Source of the DNA: Brachypodius melanocephalos
Taxonomy: Eukaryota > Chordata > Aves > Passeriformes > Pycnonotidae
Length of the DNA stretch: 64,000 bases
Assembly: GCA_013398615.1 (NCBI GenBank)
Contig: VZSR01002395.1
Coordinates: 3,114,069 to 3,178,068, forward strand
Reading direction: 5' to 3'
Part shown: positions 40,001 to 52,089 of the stretch, piece after piece
Position numbering within the stretch: position 1 is the first letter of the stretch
How the letters are laid out: the number at the start of each line of letters is the position of its first letter
The notes under the pieces: model-generated
Seen by the model: the letters and a program-made list of their open reading frames with translations, nothing else
Told to the model about the DNA's origin: nothing
Database searches by the model: none
Made by a program: the position numbers and the translations under genes

Positions 40001-40794
40001 TGTCTCATGAAAACACTACAATTTAAATAACACAGCAAAGGGGTGAGAATCACCTGTAGACAAGTGCTCCTGGTGTTTCTAATGGTTTCTAATACCCTAG
40101 ACTGCACTCAAGACCTGGGGTTTACTCCCTGCTAACCTCTCTGTTCAGCAGTTAATCAAACTGTTAAACAGCCAAGGGCTTCTCTTTGAACATGCCCTGA
40201 AAACCAAGGTGTAAAGCACACACATAACCCTTAAGAGTTATTTTTAACAAACCTGGAGTTGTACAAAACCTTATCCCCAGCAACAACCAGGACTGCAAAT
40301 CACTTCCTTTCAGGTCAGTTTAGGATGAGCAAGACCCTTTACCGGAAATATTCACCACTAGCACTTTTCCTGCATTTATAAACTACTACCCTGAATTATT
40401 ACACATCCTTTGCCAAACCCCAGAGATCTGAGAGGAAAACACACACGCTTCCTGGCTCCCAGGGGTGCAAAACCATGGAGGTGCCAAGTCAAACTTGATC
40501 ACAAAAATGAGTTCTCAGAGTCCACTCTCAAACTGAAAAAAATATGGTGCACATATGGGAGGTTAGAGAGAGCACAGAGACTCCCTGAAATCTGCAAAGG
40601 GATCAGAGGACAGGCAGCAAGAAAGGTATTTATGATCCACATAAATAATAGCTTTCATATTATGTTTCTGCTTGCTTTTTATAAAAGCAGAAAACCAGGT
40701 CCACAGAAAACTCCCACGGGACTGAAATAAGGCACATCTGCTGAGCCCTGGAGCTGATTTCATGGAATGACAGCTGTGCCAAACTCTCACCTGG
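37050..40794 (-). other. TDRD5: Unresolved 3' part of TDRD5 locus
   Basis: Human TDRD5 continues for several hundred residues past the last exon I can align. Here I see only candidates: acceptor-like TTTTGAACACAG before an open frame ending near 37015, with a minus-strand AATAAA at 37054-37059; another AATAAA at 38403-38408; and a TTTCTCTTTAG acceptor near 37777. None of the frames resembles the recalled human C-terminus, so no exon is called. Confidence 0.35.
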
Positions 40795-43700
40795 TCACAG
40801 CTCAGCCCCATCCTGCTTCAAGGTTGCTGTTTCACTGTCTGCATCTCGAGATTCCTGCTGCAAGCAAAGGTCTGGTTCCTCCACTTCAGCATTCCCCTGC
40901 TTTACACTGGGCTGAACATACAAGGCTGAAGGATTCAGTTCCTCAAATTCCTAGAACAAGTAAAAACCACACCAGAATAGTACAAAAACTCCATGTTGTA
41001 ACATCCAAAGAATAAAAGATTCAGCAAATCTCTAACAGGTCAGCAAATGGATGAAGGTGCACAACACCCAAGAGTTAGCTCCAAATTCTTGCAGAAATGG
41101 CCTTATTAAGAAAATCAACTCCTCTTTTGCCAGCAGCAAAATGCCCCTCTCCCCCAAAACTGGGCCTACACATGCAAAAATACCATCACAGGGTCTAATC
41201 CTGCCAGAACATGAATTCTGCACCTGCTGAGTAAAACAACAGATAGAAGCACTCCAGGCTGTAAAACTCAGCTTTCTGCTGAAATCTAAAATCGTGGCAG
41301 TACCCTTCCAAGGGTTTGCATAATTCACACAGTTCTTACTGGAACTGAGCTGAGATGTGCAAACAATGCCACAGATAAGCCTAAAGCACAAATGATCTGG
41401 CTTACAACTGGTGTGACAACAGGCAATTACCATGGTTATGCCATCCAGCACTGTACCTTTCTCTGGCAAAGTATGACAGTTTGTAAACCAAAACCATTTC
41501 CCTATCAACTTTTAATCCGGAACAGTTTGGAACAGGCTGAAAACAGTTTGTTCTACTAAAGAAAACATCTCTGCTTCCACAAAATGAAAAGCTACAGGAA
41601 AGCAGGGAATACCAGTTTTGCTTTGACAAAATCACTTTAACTATTTGATTGACAAAATCATTTGCTTCAAGGTAAGAATCTTCCCACGACAGGCACCCAC
41701 GTAGGGATCCTTCCCTTCCCCTTCCTTCCAGCAGCACATGCCTCTCTCCTGACCTGGGAAGGAATGTTCCCTCCACAGACATCGGCATATCCCATATCCC
41801 TCAAGACAGAGTGGAAGTAGACATCCTCCTTGGTGGATGTGTCACACAGGAAGAGGTACAGAACTCCATCCACATATTCATCCACGATGCCCACGAGTTC
41901 CTTGAAGCGACAGAGATGCTTGAACAGCAGAATTGCTGCACTGGACCACGTACCCTGAGGAGGAAACAATGTAAAGTTACTATGAACAGACCAATGTCCA
42001 CCACCTGAGACTTTTCCTGGTGGTGGGCACTTGTCAAAAGCCAACTGAGCTAGGCCAGGCTAGTGACAAATCCATGGAAGTCAGGCAGACAAGCTTCCCA
42101 GCATGAAACTAAACCAAACTACCCTAAAGCCTGCAATTCTCATTACACTGGGAGTGCCCTTTCACCCTAAACACCTACTTTCCAAACACAGTTCCACAGC
42201 ATTCACCAGTGATTTTATCCAAATTGCCTAAAATACAGTTGTTTGTTGGGTTTTCTTTCATAATTCCTGGAATCACAAGACTTTACAAACGCTAAAAGTA
42301 TCAAAAGTTACTAAGATGCTGCTAAGCCTCACCACAAAGAAAACTGTGATTAACCCTCAAAACCCAGGGGAATTAAGTTTTTGAAAGCAACATCTCTAAA
42401 AACACACAGGCAGCAGCTCTGCTCACACGCTTTCCTTCAGAGATTGTACTTCTCAGGCTTCTTCACCAAGAGGTTTCCCATCACAGAGAAACTTTCTTAT
42501 GACCTCTGTAACTCTGGTTGTGCTAACTGCATCAAACCAACTCACTTAAAGCTCTGTCACAGAATAAGTTTTTAAAACAGAGTGTTGCAGCTACCAAGGC
42601 TTCAGAAGGACTTTGGGGAACTGCTAGCAGGGAGAGGAACAAGTTTGCTGTGTTGCTTAACAGTACCCATCTTTTTGTGCAAGAATATAAAAGGAAGAAT
42701 GCTCTGATGGCAAGGAAAGCAGTGGAAGGGTGATTGCTTGTAGAGCAGATACTCATCCAGCACACTCTACTGAACACAACAGCACAAATTCTGCTGTAAA
42801 TATCAACAGGACCTGACTTCATCCAAATGTTTGCCCTTGGCAGGAGAAAAAGACAACCTCTACTTGATAACTCTGCTACATATGTCAATAAACAAAACTG
42901 TGTGTGGACACGTACCTCCACGGGTTTTACCCATGCCAAGGAACACGGGATGGCCTGAGCAGGGAGCTTCAAGTAGTGCCACCTAAAATACAAAGCAAAA
43001 CCAGGGATAAATCAGCAGAACTTTCTCCTCTTCTGGGTTTTACTACCAGCTTAGGAATGCAGAAGCATTCATTGGATTGTGGACTCATGACTAAAACCCA
43101 ACAGCAGCTTCAGAAAACACTTCGTATCCAGAGAATGGGCATAGCAAAACCAGCAATAACAGCTGATCCCTTATGCCCAAGCACCTTCCCATCAAAACCC
43201 CTCGTGGAGACAAAGTTACAGACAGAGAACCATGACTTTTGAACCAAAGAATCCCAACAGCCAGGCACAAGGAGAGGCAAACGAGGGGGAAGACACAAAC
43301 ATGGAAAATGTGCTGAACTGCAGAGAAAAAGTACCTCTGACATTGCAAACAAGTCCCACTTGAGGAATGTGCCCTCAGGAGAATGTGTATATCCATTCAT
43401 GCATCCCAGGAAGGAGCATTAGGGAGCTTGCCCCAAGGTGACAGACAGCAGCAAGAGGACAGACTGAAGAGTGAAGGCAGACACAGGAGAGGATTTAGCA
43501 GTGTACCCCAGGGGCCAGTGCTGGGTCCAGTATTGCTCAATGCCTTCATTATGGACCTGGGTGATGGGGGAAGAGTCTACCCTCAGTGTGCTGATGACAC
43601 AAAACTGGCAGGAGTGGCTGATGCCCTAGAGAGTCAGGTTGCCATCCTGACAGATCTTGACAGGATAGAGGAATGGTCAGACAGGAACCTCACAAAGTTC

Positions 43701-46700
43701 AGCAAAATCCTGCACTTGGGGAAGAAGTACCAGTACCATGTACCAGCACAGTGTGGGCCAGATGGAAAGTGTCATTTTTACAAGGAGAGTGACCAAGCAC
43801 TGGAATGGGTTGCCCAGAGAGGTCATGGAATCTTCCTCCTTGGAAACATTCAAAAACCATCTCAGCATGGTCCTAGGCAGGCTGTTCTAGACAGCCCCAC
43901 TTGAGCAGGGAGCTTGGACAGGGTGACCTCCAGAAGCCTAATCCAACTCCAGCTGTTCTGCGATGCAGCCACCCATGGGTAATTCACTTACTTGAGGAAT
44001 CTCAGCGAAGACCTTTGGACAATTTGGAGGTGTCCATAGTCTGCATAGAAGACCTCCACCTCCTGGTCATTGATCACACGGTGGATGATCACACGGTACC
44101 ACCACGTGGAGACCATGGCACAGCAGAGCTGCCCGGGCCGCACGGCAGACTCGGGCATGATATATTTATCAGATGCAACTTTGTGTGAGTAAACGTGCCT
44201 GCAAAAGATCACAGTGAGAAACCAGGCTCAGGAGGATGCAGGAGATGAACAAGAAGAAATATGTGGAGCATCAAAAGAATCCTGACTTTTTAAAGTCCCC
44301 ATGACATGAATTTTCAGGAGCTGTTTTAGTAGACCCTTTGTATCTCTGTTCTGCCACACTTAAAACTGAAATGGGAATCAAATTGCAACCCCAAACTTTT
44401 AACATTTGAATGATACTCTTGGGGTCCAACATAAAGTTATTTAATGGGGATTAATCAGAGGCTAAACACAGTCATCACTGCTTTTTTACCATTACCTTGA
44501 CATATCAGCATTTCTCATGAACCAGGTTCTGGAGTACTGGTTTAGGTTCAGGGTTGGAGATGGAAGTAAAAGCCTTAACTGAGCACATTAGCAACAGCTG
44601 CACAGACAAAGGAACCCTTCAAGCTCCTTTCCACAACCCTTCCAGGCTTACAAAGTTCAGAAGTGTTAGGACACAGACAAACCACAGGAACTGCTGGTGA
44701 CCACACTTACTGCATGTTGGTTAAAAGGAATGCATAAACATTTTGAGCAGTGTTTCAGGACAGCACCAGCATCTCTGTGCCAAGTGATGAAGCCAGCAGT
44801 GACCATCACTCTTCAAGAGCTGGGTTGCCTCAGCACAAGCACCCACTGCAGTGCCATAGCATGCTCCCACCTCATCTCAAACATCAGATCCTGCAGTTTA
44901 TTGGACGCTTCCGTGCTGCAAATGTGGATGTAGAACTGGCTGGGAGAGACGATGAATTCCACAATGACTCCCACCAGGCACCTTCTCTTCAGGGGTGGCA
45001 AACTGCAAAGCCTCCTGCCCTGAACAGCATCTGGAGGGATTTCTGGAGTCGATGGAAACTGCTCAAAACCTTGGTGCTGCAAGGGGATAAGTGGGAGGTG
45101 GCATTCAGATGTCTCATCATGCACTGAACACACATAATTGGCCTTTCCATTCATTTAAAAAATAGTTCTGCTTTTCCAGGGACTTGTGAATTACTGAGTA
45201 TCAGAGAATCCCAACAAAATGGACAAACTTGGATGAAAACTTTCCCTGTGATAGAAACAATCGTTTTCACACTCTCTTTCTTTCTTTCTTCCCTCCAGTG
45301 TTAAGAGGGGTGCAACAAAAAAAACTTTTTCATATTCCTGCAAGGAATAAAGGAGGAGAATTGAAGTCAGGTCACATATTTAGACAAAAGTAGTGGATGA
45401 CTATTACCAAAAAAGCAAAACAAAATCAAACCCAACCTACCTCTTTGCTGGATTTTACTGGAAAGATATTTCTATATTCCATGACCATGAAAAAGTACAT
45501 AATGGAACCAGCAAAACTATCTGAAAATTATTCCAAAGTGAAAGAAGACATGAATGCATCCCACTTTCACACTAGAGCTGCTTCCCAAAGACAAAACCAG
45601 TCAAAATCTACAAATTCTCTTCTTTTCTCACTTTAGACAAATTTGTACAAGTGAGCTGTTTGCACAGCTCTCAATTTTTCATTATTCTAACTGCTGAAAA
45701 CATTATTTCACAAGAAATAGTATGGATGGGAGCCTTAATCAGACATCAGCTACTTTCACTGCCTCAAGAGCTTTCTTTTGTGCCAGCAGACAGCACTTCA
45801 ACAATGATTAGAAGTCAAAAATACTTCAATTTTCCTCACTGTGAGCACAGTACAAACTATTACTGCATCATACATCAAGGCAATGTGTGGGCAGTTCATA
45901 TTCCAGCACACTCCCTTATTGCTTCCATCTAAATTCAACTGCAAACAATGGGGTTTTGCAATAGTGGCTCTCTTAATCACTTTGTAAAGGTGCAGCTCAT
46001 AGAATAATCTGAGTTAGAAGGCACCCACAAAGATCATCAAAGTCCAGCTGGTAGACCTGCAAAGGACCCTGCCAAGCACCCCCACCATGTGCCTGAGAGC
46101 ATTGTCCAAATGTTTATTGAATTGTGGCAGGCTTGGTGCTGTGACCACTTCCCTGGTCTCTCTTTCTGCAGACTGAGTAAAGCCTAATGGCCTTCAATTT
46201 TTTGGAGCTAGAAATTTTGACTAAAACAATTGAGTTAAACAGTAAGTTAACATTATTTGAGTCTAGGAGCAACTGAGGGAATTCTGGGCAGAGCAGCAGC
46301 ATCACCTCTAAAAACCCCTTACAATTTCACAAATTTCCTCTGTCGTGAATGGTGGCATTTCTCAGGGACAATTTTGCTCTGAGAAAGTTCTCCAGATCAG
46401 ACCTTTAAGGGCACACATGAGCTTTATATGCAAGGTCACATACTGTTAGTGACAACTGAAATTTCTTTGAAAGACATAGCGGAGGCTGCGTGCTTGAAGA
46501 GGAGCTCATAAAATGCAACAAAGTTATCAAAAGACAACGCAAGAGTAAACAGTGTAAAACCAGGCTTTATAAAAGTCTTGGCTTGCAAGAGTGGCTGACT
46601 CCTTGCCCCAAGCTTCCAAGAGTGGTGTGGGTGACACTTTCCCTTCTGTCACAGCAGCAAGAAAAAGCTCCTGAGAGCAGCAGCTCTGTCGTCTTTATCC

Positions 46701-49700
46701 TTCTTGGAAGTGAGCAGATGGACTCAGCCCTAGTGCCCCACCTGACCCTGAAAACACTTCCAGGATACCTGGCAGCAAGGCAGGGATCAGGCTGCATCTT
46801 TCCCCTCTACCTTGCAGCACCCTGATGAACAAATGTCCATTGCAAACCCAAACAAACACATTCTAAATTGCTTTCCTCCTCTTTGGAGGTTTTATAAAAC
46901 AAAACAGCAAACTTGGTGTTTCATGACAAACAGGAGCTGTTACAAACATCTTCCAAGTCTTGTCTTGCCAGGATCTTTAAATGGGTTCCTTCTGCAATAC
47001 CTAGGAACAAAAATCTGGGGCTACCTAGACCATATCTCCCCTTCATAGCCTTCACACAATCAGACTTGTGGTTTGACGCAGGGAAATTCCCTGTGGACTT
47101 CATCACACCAAACTAAAATTTCCTTAAAGGATCAGAACAGGCTGCCAAAAATGTCTCAAGGGTATTTTTTATCAAGTGCTACACAAAGCCCAATTCATAG
47201 TTCCAGGCCTCCAAGCTCATTAGTACACAAAACACAAAAGTCAGGAAGAACCCTTGGGATTCTTTCCCTACCTCTAAGCTTCAATTGTACAGCTGGGTAT
47301 AGCCACAGGAGAAGCTTGGCAGAGAAAACAACTCTAAGCAAGAGGATTTTCCTGAGAAAAAGAAGGCCTAAAGAGCCTCAAAAGAAAAANNNNNNNNNNA
47401 AAAAAAAAAGGAGGGACAAACAAATTCTGCCAAAAAGATTTGGCAGTTCAGAGCCTTTGCACCGCCATTCTCCATCCCTTTCTAAAAACACATTGCTAAA
47501 CAAAATAATTATAATTTCCTACCAAATAGCAGACTTGAGACTGCAGGAATCAAGGTCACTGAGGAACATTCCCCAGCTCTGTCAAACTGTTTAACACCAA
47601 AGCCCTGTCAACAGCAGCAGGGGAAATTTCACAGAATCAGCAGGTTGGAAGAGACCTCTAAGATCACCAATTCCAACCCAGCCTGAACACCTCAGCTAAA
47701 CCATGGCACCAAGTGCCACAGCCAGGCTTTTTCTGAACACATCCAGGGACGGAATGGTGACTCCACCACCTCCCTGGGCAGGCCATTCCAGTACTTTATC
47801 ACTCTTTCTGTAAAAAGCTTCTTCCTAATATCCAACCTTTATTTCCCTTGGTGCAGCTTGAGACTCATTCTGTCTCCTCTTGTTCTGTCAGTTGTGGCCT
47901 GGAGAAAGAGACCAACCCCCACCTGACTACAGCCACCTTTCAGGAAGTTGTAGAGAGTGATAAGGTATCTCTGAGTCTCCTTTTCTCCAGGCTAAACACC
48001 TGTCTCACAACAAAGTTATTAAAGTCCAATTAAAAACAACTATACTCTTGTAAGCAAGCAAGATAACACTTAACTGGCCTTGGATTATCTGATAGCCCTC
48101 AAGACCAGAAGAAGAGCAGAAAACGACTAACTTTGGATGCCACATAAAGCCATCCATCACTATGAGGTCACTATGAGGCTGGTCACCTCCAGAGACATCT
48201 AAAACAAGTAAAAAAATGTTTGGAAACAGTGGTGCCTCAACAACACAAACTCATCAGGAACAAAGGTAGTACAAAGAGTATCGCCCCTTGAAATCAGCAT
48301 GAAAAAATCTACAGATCATCTGTCCATCCACCTACTTGTTTGAGGTGATCATCCAAATCTACTGCTTGTGTTTGCACTGGCTCTGAATCCAACAGATGTG
48401 CTGCCTGGTATAAGCCCTCTGTCTCACAGATGGGTTCCAAAGGAGGCATCTCAGCTGCAGACGCTGCTGCAAAGACAATAATTTGGCTGTTATTCTTCCT
48501 TGGACTGACACAGTGTTGCATATTAAGCAGAAAGGGAAAACATTAAAAAAATGGAAGTCTGAAAGCCCTGGTGTTGTTTTCCTCACTGCTTGTAGCATTC
48601 ACAGCCATCACATTCACGAGGATTCACTGTGTCAGTAAGCTAAAACAAAACAAAAATCACTTGCTCTTGTAAGCAAGCTAAGGGTTAAAATCCATTGCTA
48701 GGATAATGTTACAATTAATTTTCCCTGGAAAAGCTGTGGATTTGGCAGGAACTGTATGTGATTTTCCACCCGCTCCCATAGGTTTTATGGGAATGATGAG
48801 GGCATCTGCAGTCCTGTCTCTTTTGTGGAACACTGTAGCCAAGCCTTTCAGGCCCATGTTCAATCTTCAGTCTCAAAAAGTATACGGCAAAAGCTTTACC
48901 AGCCTGCAGACATTCAGAAGATCATCCTAGTTTTTCCACCTATTCCCTGGAATGATGAGAAATTCCAGTCTTACACATACATTCAGCAAGTCCACACTCT
49001 GAATGGGCTCATCAGCCCTTCTTTCACCTCACACCACAAAGCAGTGGCAGCATGTCAAAACCTTCCCCTTAAATTCTCTGCTACCAAGACAACCGCCTTG
49101 TGACAGCTGCTTCTGCAGAGCCCAACAACCCTTCTGTGCTAAACCCCAGGGGAATCAGGACATCTACAGCAACTGGAAATGCAGCAACAGACACTTGAAA
49201 GGCAGGTGCTTGGCCACAGAGCTTGTAAGAGCTTGGGCTTTCAGTTAAACACACCACCTACCTTGCAGCATCTCTTCTTCCTGTGCCTCACCTTGAGGCA
49301 CCTCTTCCTCCTCAGCCTCACCCTCAGGAATCTCTTCTTCCTGTGCTTCACCTTGAGGTGTCTCTTCCTCCTCAGCCTCACCTTCAGGCATCTCCTCCTC
49401 CTCCTCCTCAGCCTCACCTTGAGGCGTCTCCTCCTCCTCCTCAGCCTCACCCTGAGGCGTCTCTTGCTGTTCTATTGTGTTTTCCAAGTACTTCCTCAGG
49501 ACCAGCAAGGAACCTGCCTTTGTCTGCTCAATGACAATGGAATCAGCCATGCTCCTGAGGACTTCAAACATGGACAGAAATCCATACTGCCTGTACTGGA
49601 ATGCCCGGCCAAAGCGTCTGAGAAAAGCCTTGTCCAAGTCCGTGAGCAGAAGTGGTGAGGAGCTCAGCAGGTCCTGCAGCTCAGCCTTCACTACTGCTGG

Positions 49701-50935
49701 CAGGACAGGAGTCCCAGCACTCAGAGTTTGAAAGCTCTGTGGATTCCTAGAGTTCTTAGTGGGAAAAGTAGCAATTGCCTTCGTAGCAGTTTTCTTTGAC
49801 ACCTTACGTGTTTTTACTTTCTGGTTGGCAACCAGCTTGGCAATCCCTTTGGTGGAGTCATCTGCAATGGCTGCAACGGAAAGAAACAGACAACCGGAAC
49901 AATGAACCGTTAAAAGCTCTACACTGGCAAAGCTCCTCTTCCTTCCTTTCTTTCCTCTTCTCCACACCCTTTCCAGAAGCAGCTGTCTCCTTCAAAAGTG
50001 ATCACACTAAACCATAGTTGATTTCAAGCAATCCCACCCTTTGCAAACTGGACTGAACAATTTTTAAAAACCAGTTTGCACCCTCATCCCCAGAAATTCA
50101 GACCAGCCAGGAAGGCAGGTCAAATTCTTGGATGTAGGATCACAAACAAAAACCAAGCTGCTGAGAGTTTTTCTGGGAAAAGCAGAATCTACAGAGCACT
50201 AAACGACTATTTTTGGTGTTAGTGTAGACTCAAAAAGCCCCCAACCATTTCACCTTTCCCAACCAACTCTTTGCAACTGCCATTTGTTGCCACAAGTCTT
50301 CCCCAAAGAAAAAGGAAAACGTTCTTTGATACAGGCTAAGCTTCCTATGGGGTCAGGTATGGACACCTTCACAACTTCTCTCGAGTCCTCATCCCTGGTT
50401 TTGGCTCCTGCTATAGTCTGCATTTACAAGAAAAGTGATGCTTACCAGTTCTAGTGTACCCACAAGGAAATGTTACATCAGTTTCTAAACCAAGTGCAGA
50501 GTGAAAAAGTGTACAAAAATAACTAGAAGCATGGGTGACTTTTTCCAGAGGGAAGAGCACAAAAGTGTTAAAAGACTGATCAAAATACAAGAAGAAATAT
50601 CAAAGACAAAAAGACCAGTCATATGAGAAACAGATTAACAGATACATGACATACAGTTCTGCATATCTGAACATCATTTCACTCCAGTATGAAGGTCCAA
50701 ACAACTCCTCCACCCTCAAAACCTCACCTTTGAGGATCACAGTGCCATTCTTAGAACAGATTCGTACAACTTCAGGCATTTGTGTCACCAGCTCCAAGGT
50801 GGACTGGAAGCCCAGGTCATGCAGAGGAAGAGGTTTGCAGACCATGGCCATGTACTGCTCCTCCAGCTGCTCTGGTGTCAAGCCCGCTTTGGCAGCTATC
50901 AGCATGGCCCTCACCTCCTTCTTCAGCACTTCCAT
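40795..50935 (-). CDS. TDRD5: TDRD5, LOTUS and Tudor domain protein
   Basis: Germ-cell granule protein needed in mammals for transposon silencing and spermiogenesis. Exons, 5' to 3': 50728-50935, 49262-49870, 48336-48466, 44871-45076, 43992-44198, 42916-42982, 41754-41954, 40795-40950. All phases fit, giving 594 residues against about 981 in human. LOTUS1 is residues 1-70 (KKEVRAMLIAAKAGLTPEQL), LOTUS2 about 126-195 (LPAVVKAELQDLL, QYGFLSMFEVL), an acidic repeat 206-270, and Tudor about 345-454 (SPSQFYIHI, WWYRVIIHRV, EVEVFYADYG, SSLRFLK). A conserved stretch follows (LPAQAIPCSLAWVKPVE, VGIVDEYVDG). LOTUS3 was not found in the 45077-48335 intron, which has a gap. The start is the first ATG of its exon; a short coding exon upstream is possible. 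The frame stops four bases before a strong donor. Confidence 0.92.
43420..43975 (+). mobile_element. CR1 LINE with ORF2 remnant and 3' end
   Basis: The plus strand encodes reverse-transcriptase debris: QGPVLGPVLLNAFIMDLGDG, then ADDTKLAGVADALESQVAIL and DLDRIEEWSDRNLTKFS. After an internal deletion comes the CR1 3' end (GGAATGGGTTGCCCAGAGAG; 'tgacctccagaagcctaatccaactcc'). It is antisense to TDRD5 and ends about 20 bases from the donor of the Tudor-core exon at 43992. Not functional. Confidence 0.88.
45998..46160 (-). mobile_element. CR1 LINE 3' fragment, minus orientation
   Basis: Begins CATAGAATAATCTGAGTTAG and contains 'tgtgcctgagagcattgtcc', shared with the copy at 15018-15165. It lies in the large TDRD5 intron. 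Confidence 0.75.
47390..47399. other. Assembly gap (10 N)
   Basis: Ten Ns with poly-A sequence on both sides, inside the 45077-48335 TDRD5 intron. The true length is unknown. This is where the missing third LOTUS domain should be encoded. Confidence 0.99.
47631..48005 (-). mobile_element. CR1 LINE 3' fragment, minus orientation
   Basis: Starts with CACAGAATCAGCAGGTTGGA and runs through 'ctgggcaggccattccagta', 'aaaaagcttcttcctaatat' and 'tctgagtctccttttctcca'. These are classic reverse-complement CR1 blocks. It lies in a TDRD5 intron. Confidence 0.9.
49262..49463 (-). repeat. TDRD5: In-frame acidic tandem repeat in TDRD5
   Basis: Six units of the pattern xPxGEAxEEE (TPQGEAEEEEE, MPEGEAEEEE, IPEGEAEEEE and variants), about 30-36 bases each, fill the end of the LOTUS2 exon. 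They add about 65 strongly acidic residues. The human protein, as recalled, has no such array there. Unit lengths differ by whole codons. Confidence 0.9.
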
Positions 50936-50963
50936 AAGCTGCGCCTGCTGGGACGCCTCTGTA
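50728..50963 (-). other. TDRD5: First coding exon of TDRD5 (LOTUS1)
   Basis: Acceptor CCCTTCAG at 50964-50971 on the minus strand, 28 non-coding bases, then ATG at 50935. The human protein starts a few residues earlier, so an upstream exon might carry the true start, but no better ATG is seen. Donor GTGAGG at 50722-50727. Confidence 0.75.
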
Positions 50964-51099
50964 CTGAAGGGGAACACAAGCAAGCAGATGACAACTTGTA
51001 CCACAGCCGCTCACAATCACGTGGAATTTTAACTTTTTTCCCCACTTAGCAGCTGAAAGCTGGCAGGGGGAGTCGGCAGCAAGTTCACCAACAACCCCT

Positions 51100-51520
51100 G
51101 TATTCATTTGCCAGCACCCCCGGAGTTTAGCGCACCCCTAAACCTCTGCCGGTCCACACACCCTGCGTGTCCAAACCGCTGCCCGAGGACACCCCACCCA
51201 CCCCCGCAGTCAGTGCTCCTCGCAGAAACCCCTGCGACCCCCGACGCGGGGTTTCGCCCCTCAGCCTCGCGGGTGTCTGTCCCGCACAGACATCTGTGTC
51301 CCCCTCAACCCCACACCGGGACACCCCACACCGGGACACCCCGCCACGTTCCCACACGCACGGCGCCATCGCTCCGGCCTCCCCATGCGCCTGCGCGGAG
51401 CCTTTCCCGCCTTTTCGGGGCGCGAGGGCGGGGCGGGGCTGCTCCCCCCCCTCAGCCCCGCAGCCAGGCCCTGAGGGGGAGCAGCGGGCACCGCCCTCAG
51501 CGCTGAGGCGGGGTGGGATT
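51100..51520 (-). promoter_or_regulatory. TDRD5: CpG island, probable TDRD5 promoter
   Basis: CpG-dense sequence about 150-550 bases before the first coding exon. It has an NRF1-type ATGCGCCTGCGC (51385-51396), an E2F-type TTTCCCGCC (51403-51411) and GC boxes at 51428-51440. E2F6-type sites are typical of germline genes silenced in somatic cells. Direct repeats of CACACCGGGACACCC lie at about 51313-51342. Transcription start not determined. Confidence 0.55.
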
Positions 51521-51571
51521 TCTGCTTCTTTGGGGCTGGAGAGGACCGGCGGGGGGTGCTGTCCTTGCCTT

Positions 51572-51650
51572 TGGAAAAAAAAAACAAACCCCAAAACAAA
51601 CAAACCAACACCCCACCCCCAAAACCAAAAAGCCCACACCCAACCAAAAC
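51572..51650. repeat. A/C-rich low-complexity tract
   Basis: Poly-A, CAAAC and CCAACACC-like units directly abut the CR1 fragment that follows. Confidence 0.7.
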
Positions 51651-51651
51651 C

Positions 51652-52085
51652 GATTGGAGAAGATCTCTGAGATGACCGAGTCCAACCATGACCCAACACC
51701 ACGATGTCAGCCAGATCAGAGCACCGAGTGCTATGTCCAGTCTTTCTTTAAACACCTGCAGGGATGGTGATGTCCCCACCTGCCTGGGCAGCCTGTTCCA
51801 ATGTCTAACCACTCCTTACTGTGAAGAAGTTTCTCTCTAGTCCAAATCAAACCTCCCCTGGTGCTGCTGGAGACTGTGTTCCCTTGCCCTCTCTCCTGTT
51901 GCCTGGCTGAAAAGCCCGATCCCCACCTGGCTACACCCTCCAGTGGTTGTAGGGAGTGATAAGGTCCTCTCTGAGCCTCCTTTTCTCCAGACTGAGCTTC
52001 CCACAGCTCCCTCATCAGACTTTTGCTCCAGACCCTTCCCCACCTCCATTGCCCTTCTCTCTGGACTTGCCTCAGAACCTCCAAA
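51652..52085 (-). mobile_element. CR1 LINE 3' fragment, minus orientation
   Basis: Contains 'gatgaccgagtccaaccatg', 'ctgggcagcctgttccaatg', 'tcaaacctcccctggtgctg' and 'cctctctgagcctccttttc', the reverse-complement CR1 3' blocks. It lies between the TDRD5 promoter and NPHS2. Confidence 0.9.
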
Positions 52086-52089
52086 TCCT

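Noticed and set aside
43383..43904. 173-codon plus-strand frame
   Set aside because: Not a host gene. It is CR1 reverse-transcriptase debris and is annotated as a mobile element.
47391..47594. Lysine-rich plus-strand peptide spanning the N run
   Set aside because: Produced by poly-A on both sides of an assembly gap; the X residues are Ns.
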